This document shows, piece by piece, positions 1-8,816 of a stretch of DNA of 64,000 nucleotides (position 1 is its first letter; each line of letters begins with the position of its first letter). The notes below the pieces were generated by a model, which did not search any database, was not told where the DNA came from, and worked only from the letters and a program-made list of their open reading frames with translations. Source of the DNA: Cellvibrionaceae bacterium (GTDB lineage: Bacteria; Pseudomonadota; Gammaproteobacteria; Pseudomonadales; Cellvibrionaceae); the NCBI GenBank assembly GCA_025800365.1, contig JAOXRT010000239.1, positions 1 to 64,000 on the forward strand. Direction: 5' to 3'. A program made the translations under genes and the position numbers.

Positions 1-302
1 GATGTCGGCAAGCCATCACTCCAACCCAAGCTCGGGTTGTGGCATGTGGCGCAAGACATATTGCCTTTTTGGGACAAACGCGGATCAAAAAAGAGTGCTT
101 TGCCAAGCGCGATTCGATCCTCGTTTAATCGGTTATCCTCTGGCTGCGGTGGCACATCTGGCAATAGCCATTGTTGTAAACTTGGATGCCCTGGCTTATA
201 GACTACTTCATCAAGCTTGGCGGTTTTTAAGCCGGTACAAAACAACACCACAAACGATAAAGCTGTCAGTAGCATTGCCCGCTTGCGATTCAGTTTTTTC
301 AT
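1..302 (-). CDS. Di-haem cytochrome c peroxidase family protein, N-terminal part (gene runs off the left edge)
   Basis: The minus-strand frame stays open from an ATG at 300-302 to the window edge, giving about 100 residues. It starts with a basic residue run and a hydrophobic export segment ([15 protein letters not shown]). Further on come a segment reading [13 protein letters not shown] and the haem-binding motif CATCH, an arrangement typical of the first haem domain of the bacterial CcpA/MauG family. Such proteins are periplasmic and reduce H2O2 or carry out related oxidations. An AAGGAAG ribosome-binding sequence precedes the ATG. The gene lies 32 bp downstream of the chemoreceptor on the same strand, so they may be co-transcribed. 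The second haem domain lies outside the window, so peroxidase and MauG-like roles cannot be separated. Confidence 0.85.
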   Translation of the reverse strand, partial: MKKLNRKRAMLLTALSFVVLFCTGLKTAKLDEVVYKPGHPSLQQWLLPDVPPQPEDNRLNEDRIALGKALFFDPRLSQKGNMSCATCHNPSLGWSDGLPT

Positions 303-334
303 CGTGTTCTCGCTTCCTTTCTAGGATTTTGGGG

Positions 335-1963
335 TTAGCTAAAGTGTGCCACCAAGCCATTTAGCTCTCGGGCAGTTGCATCCAATTCATTGGCCAAACC
401 ATTAAGCCCCTGAACCACATTGAGATTTATTTCAGAAGATGCCGTCAGTTGATCGGCAATCACGCAAATATTATCGATTTCTTTTTTCTGCACGCTGTTT
501 TGCTGCTGAATATCACCAAGCTGTTTTACCGCTTGCTCAGAGGAGCGGCTGGAATGCTCGGTGTTCTTCACGGTATCGCTCAACAAGCGAATATTTTCTT
601 CCATGGTTTCGCCAGAATGATTCAGCTGAGAAATCGCCTCGCTTACATTGCTACCCATGGATATTGCCAAGGTGGATATCTGCTCAACCGCCTCGGAGGA
701 ACGCTTCGCTAGATTACGTACCTCTTCGGCCACTACCGCAAAGCCGCGCCCCTGATCACCCGCTCTAGCCGCTTCAATAGCCGCATTCAATGCCAAAAGA
801 TTGGTCTGTTCGGAAATATCACGAATGGTGCCGGTAATGTCGCGGATCATATCGGCAGAGCCCGAGAGCTCATTGGTTTTATCCATGGCCTCTTTCAATT
901 CAGATTCAAAGCCTTGAAACTTATTGAGAGCAATGCCTATTTCGGTGCTGGCCTGATGACAGGCACTGGCGGTTTGCGATGAACCATCTTGACCTTTTTT
1001 CAGTTCACTGGCGACGTCATCTGATAAATTATTAAGAGATTCAATACTGCTATCGATCACCGTTATTTGTTGCTGTAATTGCTCGGTACGATCTTTTGTC
1101 TGAGTTGCTGATTGACCGATCTCTGCAGAGTTCTTTTGTAAGGCTTGAGCCTGAGAACGAATACCCGCCACGGTTTGCTGGGTTTGGCTGATCGCCTTAT
1201 AGAGCGCCAATTCAGCTGCCGCCAGTTCACAGGCCGATCCCTCTGGATAATCGCAAGCCCTTTGTTGCAAATTGCCATCAGCAAAATCATTCGAGATATC
1301 TCGAATCTCTTGTAGCCCTTGCAACAACACCTTACTCAAATACCAACAAATACTACCGACAAGAACGATAAAAACACCCGAGACAACCCAGAGCCCCATA
1401 CTCAATTGCCGGCCTTCGGCACTATTTTGCTCCGCAATCACCCCCAATTGCTTTTGCTCTCTCTCCAAAACGGTCTTGGCCAGATTAAATACTTTATCGG
1501 TTTGCTCGGAAAGGGCCTGCACGCTGGCAAAAGCCTCTTCATCTTTGTTAGCTTTTGCCAGTGAAATTAACTTCATTTGTTGAGGCCGAATCTCAGCCAA
1601 GGTTTGCGCCAGTTGTTTGACTTGCGGGTCATTCGGCATGGATTTTTGGAGCAGTTGAATACTCTCATCGACTGAAGACGATGCGCGAATAGACGCTATC
1701 GCGCCTTTGCGGATATCGGAAGACTGATTGGCCACAATAAGCCCCATTACCGCCTCTTGGTAACGCACAATCGCTAGGGCACTATTGCTGGCCACCTCTT
1801 GGCGTAGCTGAAAATCCGCCAACACAGTAGCGACTTTATTATTTTGTTGCTGCAGCGTTAGGCCAGAAACAGCAGACACCAAAACCAAAAGTAATAATGG
1901 TAAAGCGCCTAACAGCATAATTTTGAAACGCCAAGACACGTTGAGTAACACGGCGGATAGCAT
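335..1963 (-). CDS. Methyl-accepting chemotaxis protein (transmembrane chemoreceptor)
   Basis: This is an inner-membrane chemoreceptor that would signal to CheA/CheW. The ATG at 1961-1963 is chosen because AGGA lies about 9 bases upstream and the hydrophobic anchor follows directly; an upstream ATG at 2014 would add 17 residues of poor character. Domains in order: a first membrane helix near residues 13-35, a helical periplasmic ligand domain of four-helix-bundle type, a second membrane helix ([19 protein letters not shown]), a HAMP-like stretch, and a long coiled coil. The conserved signalling tip reads [18 protein letters not shown] followed by [18 protein letters not shown]. No C-terminal NWETF-like CheR/CheB tether is seen. 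The ligand is unknown. The neighbouring cytochrome peroxidase gene hints at a redox or oxidant theme, which is only inference. Confidence 0.93.
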   Translation of the reverse strand: MLSAVLLNVSWRFKIMLLGALPLLLLVLVSAVSGLTLQQQNNKVATVLADFQLRQEVASNSALAIVRYQEAVMGLIVANQSSDIRKGAIASIRASSSVDESIQLLQKSMPNDPQVKQLAQTLAEIRPQQMKLISLAKANKDEEAFASVQALSEQTDKVFNLAKTVLEREQKQLGVIAEQNSAEGRQLSMGLWVVSGVFIVLVGSICWYLSKVLLQGLQEIRDISNDFADGNLQQRACDYPEGSACELAAAELALYKAISQTQQTVAGIRSQAQALQKNSAEIGQSATQTKDRTEQLQQQITVIDSSIESLNNLSDDVASELKKGQDGSSQTASACHQASTEIGIALNKFQGFESELKEAMDKTNELSGSADMIRDITGTIRDISEQTNLLALNAAIEAARAGDQGRGFAVVAEEVRNLAKRSSEAVEQISTLAISMGSNVSEAISQLNHSGETMEENIRLLSDTVKNTEHSSRSSEQAVKQLGDIQQQNSVQKKEIDNICVIADQLTASSEINLNVVQGLNGLANELDATARELNGLVAHFS

Positions 1964-2384
1964 GTAGAAATTCCTGCAATTCTCCGACCCCATCATTTCG
2001 ATAGTCGCCGGCAATTGTTATTTGCACAATGCTGCTAAACGCAACAATGCAAGCCCTTCAAACTGAGCATAGTTGATGCTTATCCAGATTCAACGCAAGG
2101 TTATTGCAGAAGTCACATATTTTGCTTGCATCAACAATCATTTGATTTGCGATTATTTTTTATCTTGAAAAGACAAGAGCTTACGAAGGGGAATAACCAA
2201 TATTGGTATATCTTGAAAAATTACAGCAGTTGATAAACGGTGCTGCATCGAAGGAAATTCTTAAGGCGATAAAAGGAATTAAGCGAACATTAAAAGCTGC
2301 CCATCGTTTTCTCGCCTTTCACCTAAGGTCAGATTGACGAAGAGCAAAACCTACAAGCAGCTTTTTATGGTGTAAAGCTCGCCT
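1964..2384. other. Intergenic region, AT-rich, one possible 44-codon ORF
   Basis: This 420-base stretch upstream of the chemoreceptor gene is AT-rich. The only coding candidate is a plus-strand ORF at 2203-2337 with a TTG start and an AAGGGG sequence about 11 bases upstream. It would encode 44 mostly helical, basic residues. There is no family resemblance and the spacing is poor, so it is not called a gene. No clear terminator, operator or RNA gene is seen. Confidence 0.4.
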
Positions 2385-3053
2385 TTAACTTGTTTGGCCT
2401 GCCTGCGCCACTTCCTTGCGGACTTCTTCATCGAAGCTCAAACCATGTAAGGCGCTCATTTTAGGATAGTATTTTTTGAAATCCCCAATCAGCTCTTGAT
2501 AAGGTAAGTCGGCATATTCACCACGCTCATTGAGATACTCCATATGACGATTACCGGCCTGGTCAAATTCATGATACAGAGAATCATCAACGCCATTAAA
2601 CTCTAAAGGCTTTAAACCGAACTTATCACAGAGCTCGATATTAAATGCAGGCGTTGCTTTAACCCACTTACCCTGTAGATATATAGAGGTGTAGCCATGC
2701 CAATAGAACACATCGGTTTCCATTGCCTGGCGCATTTTTTCGGTGGATAGGTGATTGCTAACATCGGCAAAACCAAGCCTTGCCGGTACTCCAATTGATC
2801 GACAACAGGCGGCTAATAAAATTGCTTTAGGCACACACCACGCTCGCTGTACTTCCAAGACATGGCTGGCTTTAAAGCCCTGGCTTTGTAGATCGGCTGT
2901 AAACGGATCATAAAAAATCTCATCGCGCACAGCATAATAAAGCGATAGTACCTTACTCAGTTCATCCTCGCCCGACATGTGTTTTTCTACAAAGGCCAAC
3001 ACCGCGGGATGCTCGCTTTCAATGTAATCTGTAGCTTTTAGATACTCTTGCAT
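2385..3053 (-). CDS. Transglutaminase-like (papain-fold) protein
   Basis: The 222-residue protein has the order of catalytic residues expected in bacterial transglutaminase-like proteins. Cys sits in AWCVPKAILLAA, His in YWHGYTSIYL, and an acidic residue follows after KWVKATPAFN. Members act as peptidases, amidases or cross-linking enzymes, but most single-domain cytoplasmic members have no known substrate. There is no signal peptide or membrane helix, so a cytoplasmic location is expected. The gene stands alone on the minus strand, with a tandem-repeat tract between its start and the neighbouring LysR gene. The fold is assigned with confidence, the reaction is not. Confidence 0.8.
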   Translation of the reverse strand: MQEYLKATDYIESEHPAVLAFVEKHMSGEDELSKVLSLYYAVRDEIFYDPFTADLQSQGFKASHVLEVQRAWCVPKAILLAACCRSIGVPARLGFADVSNHLSTEKMRQAMETDVFYWHGYTSIYLQGKWVKATPAFNIELCDKFGLKPLEFNGVDDSLYHEFDQAGNRHMEYLNERGEYADLPYQELIGDFKKYYPKMSALHGLSFDEEVRKEVAQAGQTS

Positions 3054-3085
3054 GGCTGATGGTTAATCCTTTTCTTTTTATTGAT

Positions 3086-3226
3086 ATACCGCTCAAGGTT
3101 GTTTTTTCTAAATACCGCTCAGGGCTGTTTTCAAATACAGTTCAAAACTGTTCTTAAACATCGCTCAAGGCTATTTACAAATACAGCTCAAGGCTGCTTT
3201 CAAATACCGCTCATGGCTGCCTATGA
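3086..3226. repeat. Degenerate tandem repeat, about six units of 23-26 bp
   Basis: Units begin near 3086, 3112, 3135, 3158, 3181 and 3204 and share the core ATACCGCTCAAGGCTGTTTTCA with substitutions. The sixth unit is part of the LysR coding sequence: its TGA stop lies inside the repeat core. The array fills the gap between the LysR stop and the transglutaminase start. The simplest reading is slipped-strand or recombinational duplication of the end of the LysR gene. Confidence 0.8.
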
Positions 3227-4161
3227 GCAAGCTCTAGGCAGTTCAAAAAACTCTGTAATATTCTTGATGGTTTGGGTGAGCCTTTAGTGATTGCCATAAA
3301 CTCGCATAAGTATTGAAACTGCTCGCAAGCAATGGCGCGCATTTCTCCACGCCCTACCCATTTTGCAGCGTAGTGTTCTGGCAAATAACCCAAAAAACAA
3401 TTGGATAACACCAAGTGCACAATCGCCTCTTGATCATAGGCCGTTGCTCCGCGCTGCATAGAGAGTTTTTGTCCTACTTCCATATTGGGCGAGTGGTAAC
3501 CCAAACCAGCATAGGGATATTGCAACACCTCACTCGCAGTAATCACAGTGTCATCTTGATCAAACAATGGATGATTATTGCCACAGTACAAATACATTTG
3601 CTCATTAAACAAAGACAGGTAGCTAAGGCTTGTGGACTCTCGATGCGCTGGGATCACCCCTAACTGAAAGCGCCCTTCCATTACCCCTTTCTCAATCACA
3701 TTAATAGGCTCGACATGCAGCTCTAAAGCTACTTCGGGGGCTTCCTCTACGTAGCGCGCGATAGCCTTATCGATATGGCAGGCCGGGTTACCGGCGGTCT
3801 TATCAAACAGCGCAATGCTCAACTTGCCAGTAAGACTCTGATGAATATCGTTAACCTCATTGCGAAAGCTCTCAATAGAGCCCAAGAGATTTAAGGTGGC
3901 TCGATAAATATTGGCGCCTTCATCGGTAAGGGCAAAACCACTGCGGCCACGCTTGGCCAGATTCATGCCCAAGCGAATCTCTAGATCCTTTAAGTGGCGA
4001 GAGATGGTAGAGCGACCGATATTAAGCTCTAGCTCGGCAGCGCTTAGGCCACCGGCCTCCACCACACTTTTGAAGACCCGAAGCAAGCGCAAATCCACAT
4101 CGCTCAACTGCCCTAGCGGGCTAGTACTCAGCGCTGCTTTGGGCTTTTTCTTATGTTTCAT
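3211..4161 (-). CDS. LysR-family transcriptional regulator, probable regulator of the bauA-bauC genes
   Basis: The N-terminal winged helix-turn-helix (about residues 20-80) carries the LysR pattern LRVFKSVVEAGGLSAAELEL then GRSTISRHLKDLEIRLG. A periplasmic-binding-protein-like effector domain follows (SLTGKLSIALFDK onward). Total length, about 316 residues, is normal. The ATG at 4159-4161 has AGGTG 9 bases upstream; an in-frame ATG at 4179 is less likely. The gene is divergent from the beta-alanine aminotransferase gene at 4295, the usual arrangement for a LysR regulator and its target, so the 133-bp gap should hold the shared operator. The effector might be beta-alanine or a related omega-amino acid (inference). 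The 3' end forms the last unit of a tandem repeat. Confidence 0.85.
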   Translation of the reverse strand: MKHKKKPKAALSTSPLGQLSDVDLRLLRVFKSVVEAGGLSAAELELNIGRSTISRHLKDLEIRLGMNLAKRGRSGFALTDEGANIYRATLNLLGSIESFRNEVNDIHQSLTGKLSIALFDKTAGNPACHIDKAIARYVEEAPEVALELHVEPINVIEKGVMEGRFQLGVIPAHRESTSLSYLSLFNEQMYLYCGNNHPLFDQDDTVITASEVLQYPYAGLGYHSPNMEVGQKLSMQRGATAYDQEAIVHLVLSNCFLGYLPEHYAAKWVGRGEMRAIACEQFQYLCEFMAITKGSPKPSRILQSFLNCLELAHRQP

Positions 4162-4294
4162 AAATACCACACCTAACATTCAATATGAGGCATTTATACA
4201 ACAAAACAACAGAGCTAGACTAGCCCCAAATTGTCCTTAGCAGGGTGAAAACCTTGGCTAGAGATTCACAAAGTTTGTATATGAGCCAGATGTT

Positions 4295-5629
4295 ATGACA
4301 CAACACGACCCCAAAGCCGGCTTAAGCCAAGAGCAATTAGATGCCCACTGGATGCCTTTTACGGCCAACCGGCAGTTTAAACAGGACCCGCGCCTTATCG
4401 TTTCCGCCGAGGGAAACTATTACTACGACAGTGAAGGCCGCAAGATCTTTGATGGTCTCTCAGGGCTTTGGACCAGTGGCCTAGGTCATAGCCGCCCGGA
4501 AATTACCGAAGCCGTAGCCCAGCAAGTAAAGCAGCTGGACTACTCTCCTGCCTTTCAGTTTGGCCACCCCAAAGCCTTTGAGCTGGCTCATCGTATTACC
4601 GAATTTATGCCTGCCGGTATTAATCGAGTCTTCTTCACCGGCTCTGGATCAGAATCCACCGAGACAGCACTGAAGATCGCCCGTGCTTATTGGCGTAAGC
4701 GCGGTATGGCCAGCAAGACCAAACTGATTGGCCGAGCCAAGGGTTACCACGGAGTAAACTGGGGCGGTATCAGTGTGGGTGGTATTGGTGCCAACCGTGC
4801 GCTTTATGGTACAGCTGTAGATGCCGATCACCTCTCTCACACCATGACGGCAGAGAATCGTTTTAGTAAGGGCATGCCGAGCCACGGTGCGCATCTAGCG
4901 GATGAGCTGTTGGAAATGATTGCCCTGCACGATGCCAGCAATATCGCCGCCGTTATTGTTGAGCCTCTGGCTGGCTCGGCCGGTGTTATCCCGCCACCAC
5001 AAGGTTATCTACAACGCTTGCGTAAGATCTGTGATCAACACGATATCTTATTGATTTTTGATGAGGTGATTACCGCCTTTGGCCGTATGGGGGCCAACAC
5101 TGGCGCCGAGGCCTTCGACGTAAAACCCGATATTGTAAACATGGCCAAACAGCTAACTAACGGCGCCATTCCAATGGGGGCCGTTGCTGTTAAGCAAGAA
5201 ATTTACGATTGCTTTATGGAAACCGCTGGCGCTGAATATATTTTAGAGCTACCCCACGGTTACACCTACTCTGCCCATCCCGTCGCCTGCGCCGCCGGCC
5301 TTGCCGCCTTAGACGTTTTGGAAAACGAACAACTTCCCCAACGCGTTGCCAGCATGGCGCCTTTGTTTGAAGAAGCGATTCACGGCCTTAAAGGCAGCCA
5401 GTACATCAGCGATATTCGCAACTATGGTTTTGCTGCGGGCCTTAGCTTTGAAGCGGCTCCTGGTGAGCCCTTACTGCGCCCTTATCAAGTGGCAATGAAG
5501 ATGTGGGAAAAAGGTTTCTACGTGCGCTATGGCGGCGACACAATTCAACTAGGCCTACCCTTTACTACCGAAGCTAGCGAAATCGATAGCTTAGTAAATG
5601 CGCTTGGTGAATCTATTAATAGCCTTTAG
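4295..5629 (+). CDS. bauA: Beta-alanine (omega-amino acid)--pyruvate aminotransferase
   Basis: This class-III PLP-dependent aminotransferase of 444 residues would transfer the amino group of beta-alanine to pyruvate, giving malonate semialdehyde and L-alanine in the cytoplasm. The N-terminus (QLDAHWMPFTANRQFK) is characteristic of the omega-amino acid:pyruvate subfamily. Other family features are the phosphate-binding GSGSESTETALK, the acidic cofactor-contacting FDEVITAFGRMG and the Schiff-base lysine in NMAKQLTNGAIPMG. It is divergent from a LysR gene and followed by an aldehyde dehydrogenase of the CoA-acylating type, the same pairing as bauA-bauC in Pseudomonas. Related substrates such as taurine or 4-aminobutyrate cannot be excluded by sequence alone. 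Confidence 0.88.
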   Translation: MTQHDPKAGLSQEQLDAHWMPFTANRQFKQDPRLIVSAEGNYYYDSEGRKIFDGLSGLWTSGLGHSRPEITEAVAQQVKQLDYSPAFQFGHPKAFELAHRITEFMPAGINRVFFTGSGSESTETALKIARAYWRKRGMASKTKLIGRAKGYHGVNWGGISVGGIGANRALYGTAVDADHLSHTMTAENRFSKGMPSHGAHLADELLEMIALHDASNIAAVIVEPLAGSAGVIPPPQGYLQRLRKICDQHDILLIFDEVITAFGRMGANTGAEAFDVKPDIVNMAKQLTNGAIPMGAVAVKQEIYDCFMETAGAEYILELPHGYTYSAHPVACAAGLAALDVLENEQLPQRVASMAPLFEEAIHGLKGSQYISDIRNYGFAAGLSFEAAPGEPLLRPYQVAMKMWEKGFYVRYGGDTIQLGLPFTTEASEIDSLVNALGESINSL

Positions 5630-5672
5630 AGCATTATTGTAAGAAATGTTGTAAGCAATCACTTTTTAATTT

Positions 5673-5694
5673 GCAAACGGCCCCTTTCGTTTGC
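5673..5694. other. Short hairpin between bauA and bauC
   Basis: Arms GCAAACG (5673-5679) and CGTTTGC (5688-5694) form a perfect 7-bp stem with an 8-base loop. No T-tract follows, so this is not a typical terminator. It may stabilise or process the bauA mRNA. The 170-bp gap also leaves room for a separate bauC promoter, but none is clear. Confidence 0.45.
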
Positions 5695-5797
5695 TCTCTA
5701 GTTGTGTTTTCAAAAACAAGCTTTTGGTAGAAAAGGAATTTAAAGAGAGCGAACAGCTTCGGGCCTTTTTTAACGCCTATAAATTTTGGAATTTATT

Positions 5798-7294
5798 ATG
5801 AACACCGTAGGACATTTTATTAACGGCCAAAATGTTGCCGATAACGAGCGCAGCCAAAATGTATTTAACCCAGCCACTGGCCAGGTGAGCAAGCAAGTGG
5901 CATTGGCAAGCAAAAGCACTGTGCAACAAGCTATCGATGCGGCGCAGGCGGCCTACCCAGCATGGCGAGATACTCCGCCATTGAAACGCGCGCGCATCAT
6001 GTTTAAGTACAAAGAGCTGCTAGAAGCCAATGCCGATAAAATCGTTGCCGCCATTACCGAAGAACACGGCAAAGTGTTAAACGATGCCCATGGTGAATTT
6101 ATTCGCGGTGTAGAAGTGGTTGAATATGCCTGTGGCGCGCCCGAGCTATTAAAGGGCGAGCACAGCAAAAATGTTGGCCCCGCTATTGATTCTTGGAGCG
6201 AATTCCAACCTTTAGGAGTGGTTGCCGGTATTACCCCATTTAATTTTCCTGCCATGGTGCCCATGTGGATGTTCCCAATGGCCATCGTTTGCGGCAATAC
6301 CTTTATTTTAAAACCATCTGAGCGTGACCCAAGCTGTGCCATTTTACTGGCTGAATTGCTTAAGGAAGCTGGCCTACCCGATGGAGTATTCAATGTGGTT
6401 AATGGTGATAAAGAAGCTGTTGATAGCTTACTAGAAGCACCTGAAGTACACGCAATTTCTTTTGTGGGCTCGACCCCCATCGCCGAATATATTTACAACA
6501 CCGGCAACAGCAATGGTAAGCGCGTACAAGCGTTAGGTGGTGCTAAAAACCACGCCATCGTTATGCCAGATGCCGATTTAGATAATGCAGTAAACGCCCT
6601 AATGGGTGCCGCTTATGGCTCTTGCGGTGAGCGCTGTATGGCCATCTCGGTAGCCGTTGCCGTGGGTAACGATACTGGCGATGCCCTTGTTGCCAAACTT
6701 AAAGAACAACTCGCTAGCCTAAAAGTTGGCCCAGGTACCGATAATAGCAACGATATGGGCCCACTCATTACCCAGCAGCACTATGAAAAAGTAAAAGGCT
6801 ATGTCGATGCCGGCGAAGCCGCTGGCGCCAGCTTGGTAGTGGATGGCCGAGGTTTAGTAGTGGCTGGTCACGAGGAAGGTTACTTCTTGGGTGGCACTTT
6901 ATTCGATCACGTTAAAAGCGATATGAGCATCTATACCGACGAAATCTTTGGCCCAGTATTGTGTGTGGTTCGTGTTGAAAACATGCAAGAAGCCATGGAT
7001 TTAATTGATGCCCATGAATTTGGTAACGGCACCTGCATCTTCACCCGTGACGGTGAAGCCGCACGTTACTTTACCGACAATATCAAGGTCGGCATGGTCG
7101 GTGTAAATGTTCCGCTGCCAGTACCCGTAGCCTGCCACAGCTTCGGCGGTTGGAAGCGTTCACTATTCGGTGATCTACACGCCTACGGCCCAGACGCCGT
7201 GCGTTTTTACACCAAGCGTAAAACCATCACCCAACGCTGGCCATCAGGCGGCGTACGCGAAACCGCCCAATTCTCCTTCCCAAGCAATCAATAA
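5798..7294 (+). CDS. bauC: CoA-acylating (methyl)malonate-semialdehyde dehydrogenase
   Basis: The 498-residue enzyme belongs to the MmsA branch of the aldehyde dehydrogenase superfamily. It would oxidise malonate semialdehyde (or methylmalonate semialdehyde) with NAD and CoA to acetyl-CoA (or propionyl-CoA). Supporting motifs are the cofactor-site GVVAGITPFNFPAMVPMW, the stretch FVGSTPIAEYIY and the catalytic cysteine in GSCGERCMAISVAV, where the ERCMAIS context is diagnostic for this branch. The ATG at 5798 has GGA just upstream; an in-frame TTG at 5786 is not preferred. Placement after bauA argues for the beta-alanine route, completing beta-alanine to acetyl-CoA. A valine-pathway role (mmsA) is the alternative, as no mmsB lies nearby. 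Confidence 0.87.
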   Translation: MNTVGHFINGQNVADNERSQNVFNPATGQVSKQVALASKSTVQQAIDAAQAAYPAWRDTPPLKRARIMFKYKELLEANADKIVAAITEEHGKVLNDAHGEFIRGVEVVEYACGAPELLKGEHSKNVGPAIDSWSEFQPLGVVAGITPFNFPAMVPMWMFPMAIVCGNTFILKPSERDPSCAILLAELLKEAGLPDGVFNVVNGDKEAVDSLLEAPEVHAISFVGSTPIAEYIYNTGNSNGKRVQALGGAKNHAIVMPDADLDNAVNALMGAAYGSCGERCMAISVAVAVGNDTGDALVAKLKEQLASLKVGPGTDNSNDMGPLITQQHYEKVKGYVDAGEAAGASLVVDGRGLVVAGHEEGYFLGGTLFDHVKSDMSIYTDEIFGPVLCVVRVENMQEAMDLIDAHEFGNGTCIFTRDGEAARYFTDNIKVGMVGVNVPLPVPVACHSFGGWKRSLFGDLHAYGPDAVRFYTKRKTITQRWPSGGVRETAQFSFPSNQ

Positions 7295-7302
7295 AAAGAA
7301 CC

Positions 7303-7353
7303 GGGTCAGATCCCACTCCCAAAACGGGGTCAGATCCCATGGGATCTGACCCC
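7303..7353. repeat. REP-like palindrome, possible bidirectional terminator
   Basis: A perfect 28-bp palindrome occupies 7326-7353 (half-site GGGGTCAGATCCCA), preceded by an extra half-copy at 7303-7314. It lies between the convergent bauC and marR-like genes. GGGTCAGA-type palindromes are often dispersed in gammaproteobacterial genomes near REP-associated tyrosine transposases, but no such transposase gene is present here. It may serve as a transcription stop for both genes. Confidence 0.75.
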
Positions 7354-7394
7354 AGGATTCAGGCACGATACTAAAACCTCCAACAAAAAAACAA

Positions 7395-7832
7395 CTAACT
7401 CCCAGGCAACAATCGCAAACACTCCAACAAACTGGCCATTTGCTTATCCGAAAGATCACCCAATACCTGCCCAGCTTTCTGCTCAAAACTAGCGCTAGCC
7501 TCTTCCAAAATACGCTCACCAGCCTCACTAATTTTTACCATACTCACTCTCGCATCACGGGCACTACTCACCTTTTCCACTAAACCAACTTTTTCCATCG
7601 GCATTAGCATGCGAGTAATCCCGGAGGCCGTGCGCCCCAAACTTTCCGCGATATCGATTCGTCTTAAACTACCATTGTGTGCAGCGGCCAAGGTTTGTAA
7701 AACCATAAATTCCGTTAAACCCACACCATGAATAGCACCTAAGCTATTATCCAGTTGCCTGGTTATTTCAGCGCTACTTAAAAACAAACGCTGCAAAATT
7801 TCCCCTTGGGGACCTGCTTCTTTCTTACTCAT
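7395..7832 (-). CDS. MarR-family transcriptional repressor
   Basis: A 145-residue winged-helix regulator. The DNA-binding part contains LGRTASGITRMLMPMEKVGLVEK and the beta-wing SSARDARVSMVKISEAG, both typical of MarR proteins, flanked by helical dimerisation segments. The ATG at 7832 has GTAGG about 8 bases upstream. It is the second gene of a probable two-gene operon behind the GFA gene at 7868 (35-bp gap). A perfect 21-bp-arm palindrome covers the promoter of that operon, so autorepression with derepression by a small aromatic or electrophilic compound is the likely regulation. The ligand is unknown. Confidence 0.9.
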   Translation of the reverse strand: MSKKEAGPQGEILQRLFLSSAEITRQLDNSLGAIHGVGLTEFMVLQTLAAAHNGSLRRIDIAESLGRTASGITRMLMPMEKVGLVEKVSSARDARVSMVKISEAGERILEEASASFEQKAGQVLGDLSDKQMASLLECLRLLPGS

Positions 7833-7867
7833 TTTAAAACCTACAATCAATATCTACTGCACCAATA

Positions 7868-8278
7868 CTAAGCAACTGGCGCCTGCTCAAACTGTGGCAA
7901 ATTATCTTGAATGCTATACCAATCTGCCTTAGAGCCCACAAAAATATGGGCCTGTGGTTGCTCGGATGGCTCATCATCCAACAGCCCCATCCGAATATGC
8001 AAAAAACCGGTTTCTGGCTTTTGCCCGTACACCATCGAACTACAGTTACTGCAAAAATAACTATGGGTTTTCTCACTGCGTTGATAGCTCTTTAAAGCGT
8101 TTGCCCCTTGCGTAACCTCAAACTGCTTAGGTGACACCGCGGCCACCGCCGTACCCACCGCCGCCGAAGCTTTACGGCACAAGGAACAGTGGCAATAACC
8201 AGCATATAAAAATGGCTCAGTCACCGTAAAACGTACCTGGCCACATAGACAGCTACCCTGCAACTTCTTCATCGTCAT
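7868..8278 (-). CDS. GFA/CENP-V-fold zinc protein
   Basis: The 136-residue protein shows the zinc-cysteine pattern of the GFA (glutathione-dependent formaldehyde-activating enzyme-like) family: CLCG near residue 10, CHCSLCRK near residue 30 and FCSNC near residue 75. Family members are small cytoplasmic zinc proteins. Activity as S-(hydroxymethyl)glutathione synthase has been proposed for a few and remains doubtful for most. An AGGAG ribosome-binding site precedes the ATG. It is the first gene of an operon with a MarR repressor and sits under a strongly palindromic promoter, so it is probably induced by a reactive small molecule. A second member of the family lies at 9461-9859. Confidence 0.88.
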   Translation of the reverse strand: MTMKKLQGSCLCGQVRFTVTEPFLYAGYCHCSLCRKASAAVGTAVAAVSPKQFEVTQGANALKSYQRSEKTHSYFCSNCSSMVYGQKPETGFLHIRMGLLDDEPSEQPQAHIFVGSKADWYSIQDNLPQFEQAPVA

Positions 8279-8304
8279 AATCTTACTCCTGTATCCTGAT
8301 TAAC

Positions 8305-8348
8305 AATGCTTGCAATATACTTGAGCACTCAAGTATATTGCAAGCATT
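8305..8348 (-). promoter_or_regulatory. Perfect palindromic operator overlapping the GFA-marR promoter
   Basis: Two 21-base arms are exact inverse complements around a 2-base centre. On the minus strand the palindrome contains TTGCAA, an 18-base spacer and TATATT, a reasonable sigma-70 promoter lying wholly inside the operator. The GFA start codon is 27 bases beyond. A dimeric MarR protein bound here would block RNA polymerase. The lack of a T-tract argues against a terminator for the upstream gene. Confidence 0.8.
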
Positions 8349-8452
8349 AAAGTGTAAAGTTACTACAGCTAACTGCCCACAAAGACAATAAATTGATAAA
8401 AAGAAGATTTACAGGCCAAGTAAAGCCTTAGCGATAGATGAAAGGTAACAGA

Positions 8453-8770
8453 CTATATCCCGTAGTCGCGCTCCACCTTGGCAATGCGGGTTTTAAAATG
8501 GCTATACCAACGGGAATGCCCCAAGGCTTGAGCCTGCCTGTGTTGGGCATTCGCCTTCCAAGCTTTTATCGATTCCAAATCCGCCCAATAAGATACCGTA
8601 ATGCCCAGCTCTTCCCTGGCAGATTCGACGCCCAAAAAGCCTTCTTGCTCAGCCGCCAACAGCAACATTCGATCGGCCATCTCGCCATAGCCTTCGTCAT
8701 CCTCACTGCGAATAGAGCTAAAGATTACCGCGTAGTACGGTGGCTCAGGTGTTTTGGCAATCACAGACAT
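8453..8770 (-). CDS. ABM-type (antibiotic biosynthesis monooxygenase-like) dimeric alpha/beta-barrel protein
   Basis: About 105 residues, with PYYAVIFSSIRSEDDEGYGE at the start and GFLGVESAREELGITVSYW in the middle, the pattern of small dimeric ABM-like proteins. The closing helix is rich in aromatic and basic residues (HSRWYSHFKTRI). Members include quinone or haem-modifying monooxygenases and many of unknown function. The ATG at 8770 has GGAG 7 bases upstream; the reading frame extends further but without family character. It follows the GNAT gene by 46 bp on the same strand. The substrate is unknown. Confidence 0.75.
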   Translation of the reverse strand: MSVIAKTPEPPYYAVIFSSIRSEDDEGYGEMADRMLLLAAEQEGFLGVESAREELGITVSYWADLESIKAWKANAQHRQAQALGHSRWYSHFKTRIAKVERDYGI

Positions 8771-8816
8771 AAAAAACTCCACGGTAGAACAGCAATTAAG
8801 GGTGGCTAAAAAGTAC

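Noticed and set aside
2..364. Plus-strand open frame of 120 codons at the left edge
   Set aside because: It is the antisense of the cytochrome peroxidase gene, whose signal segment and CATCH haem motif are convincing.
2293..2364. AAAAGCTGC/GCAGCTTTTT as a terminator for the transglutaminase gene
   Set aside because: The arms are more than 50 bases apart with no compact stem.
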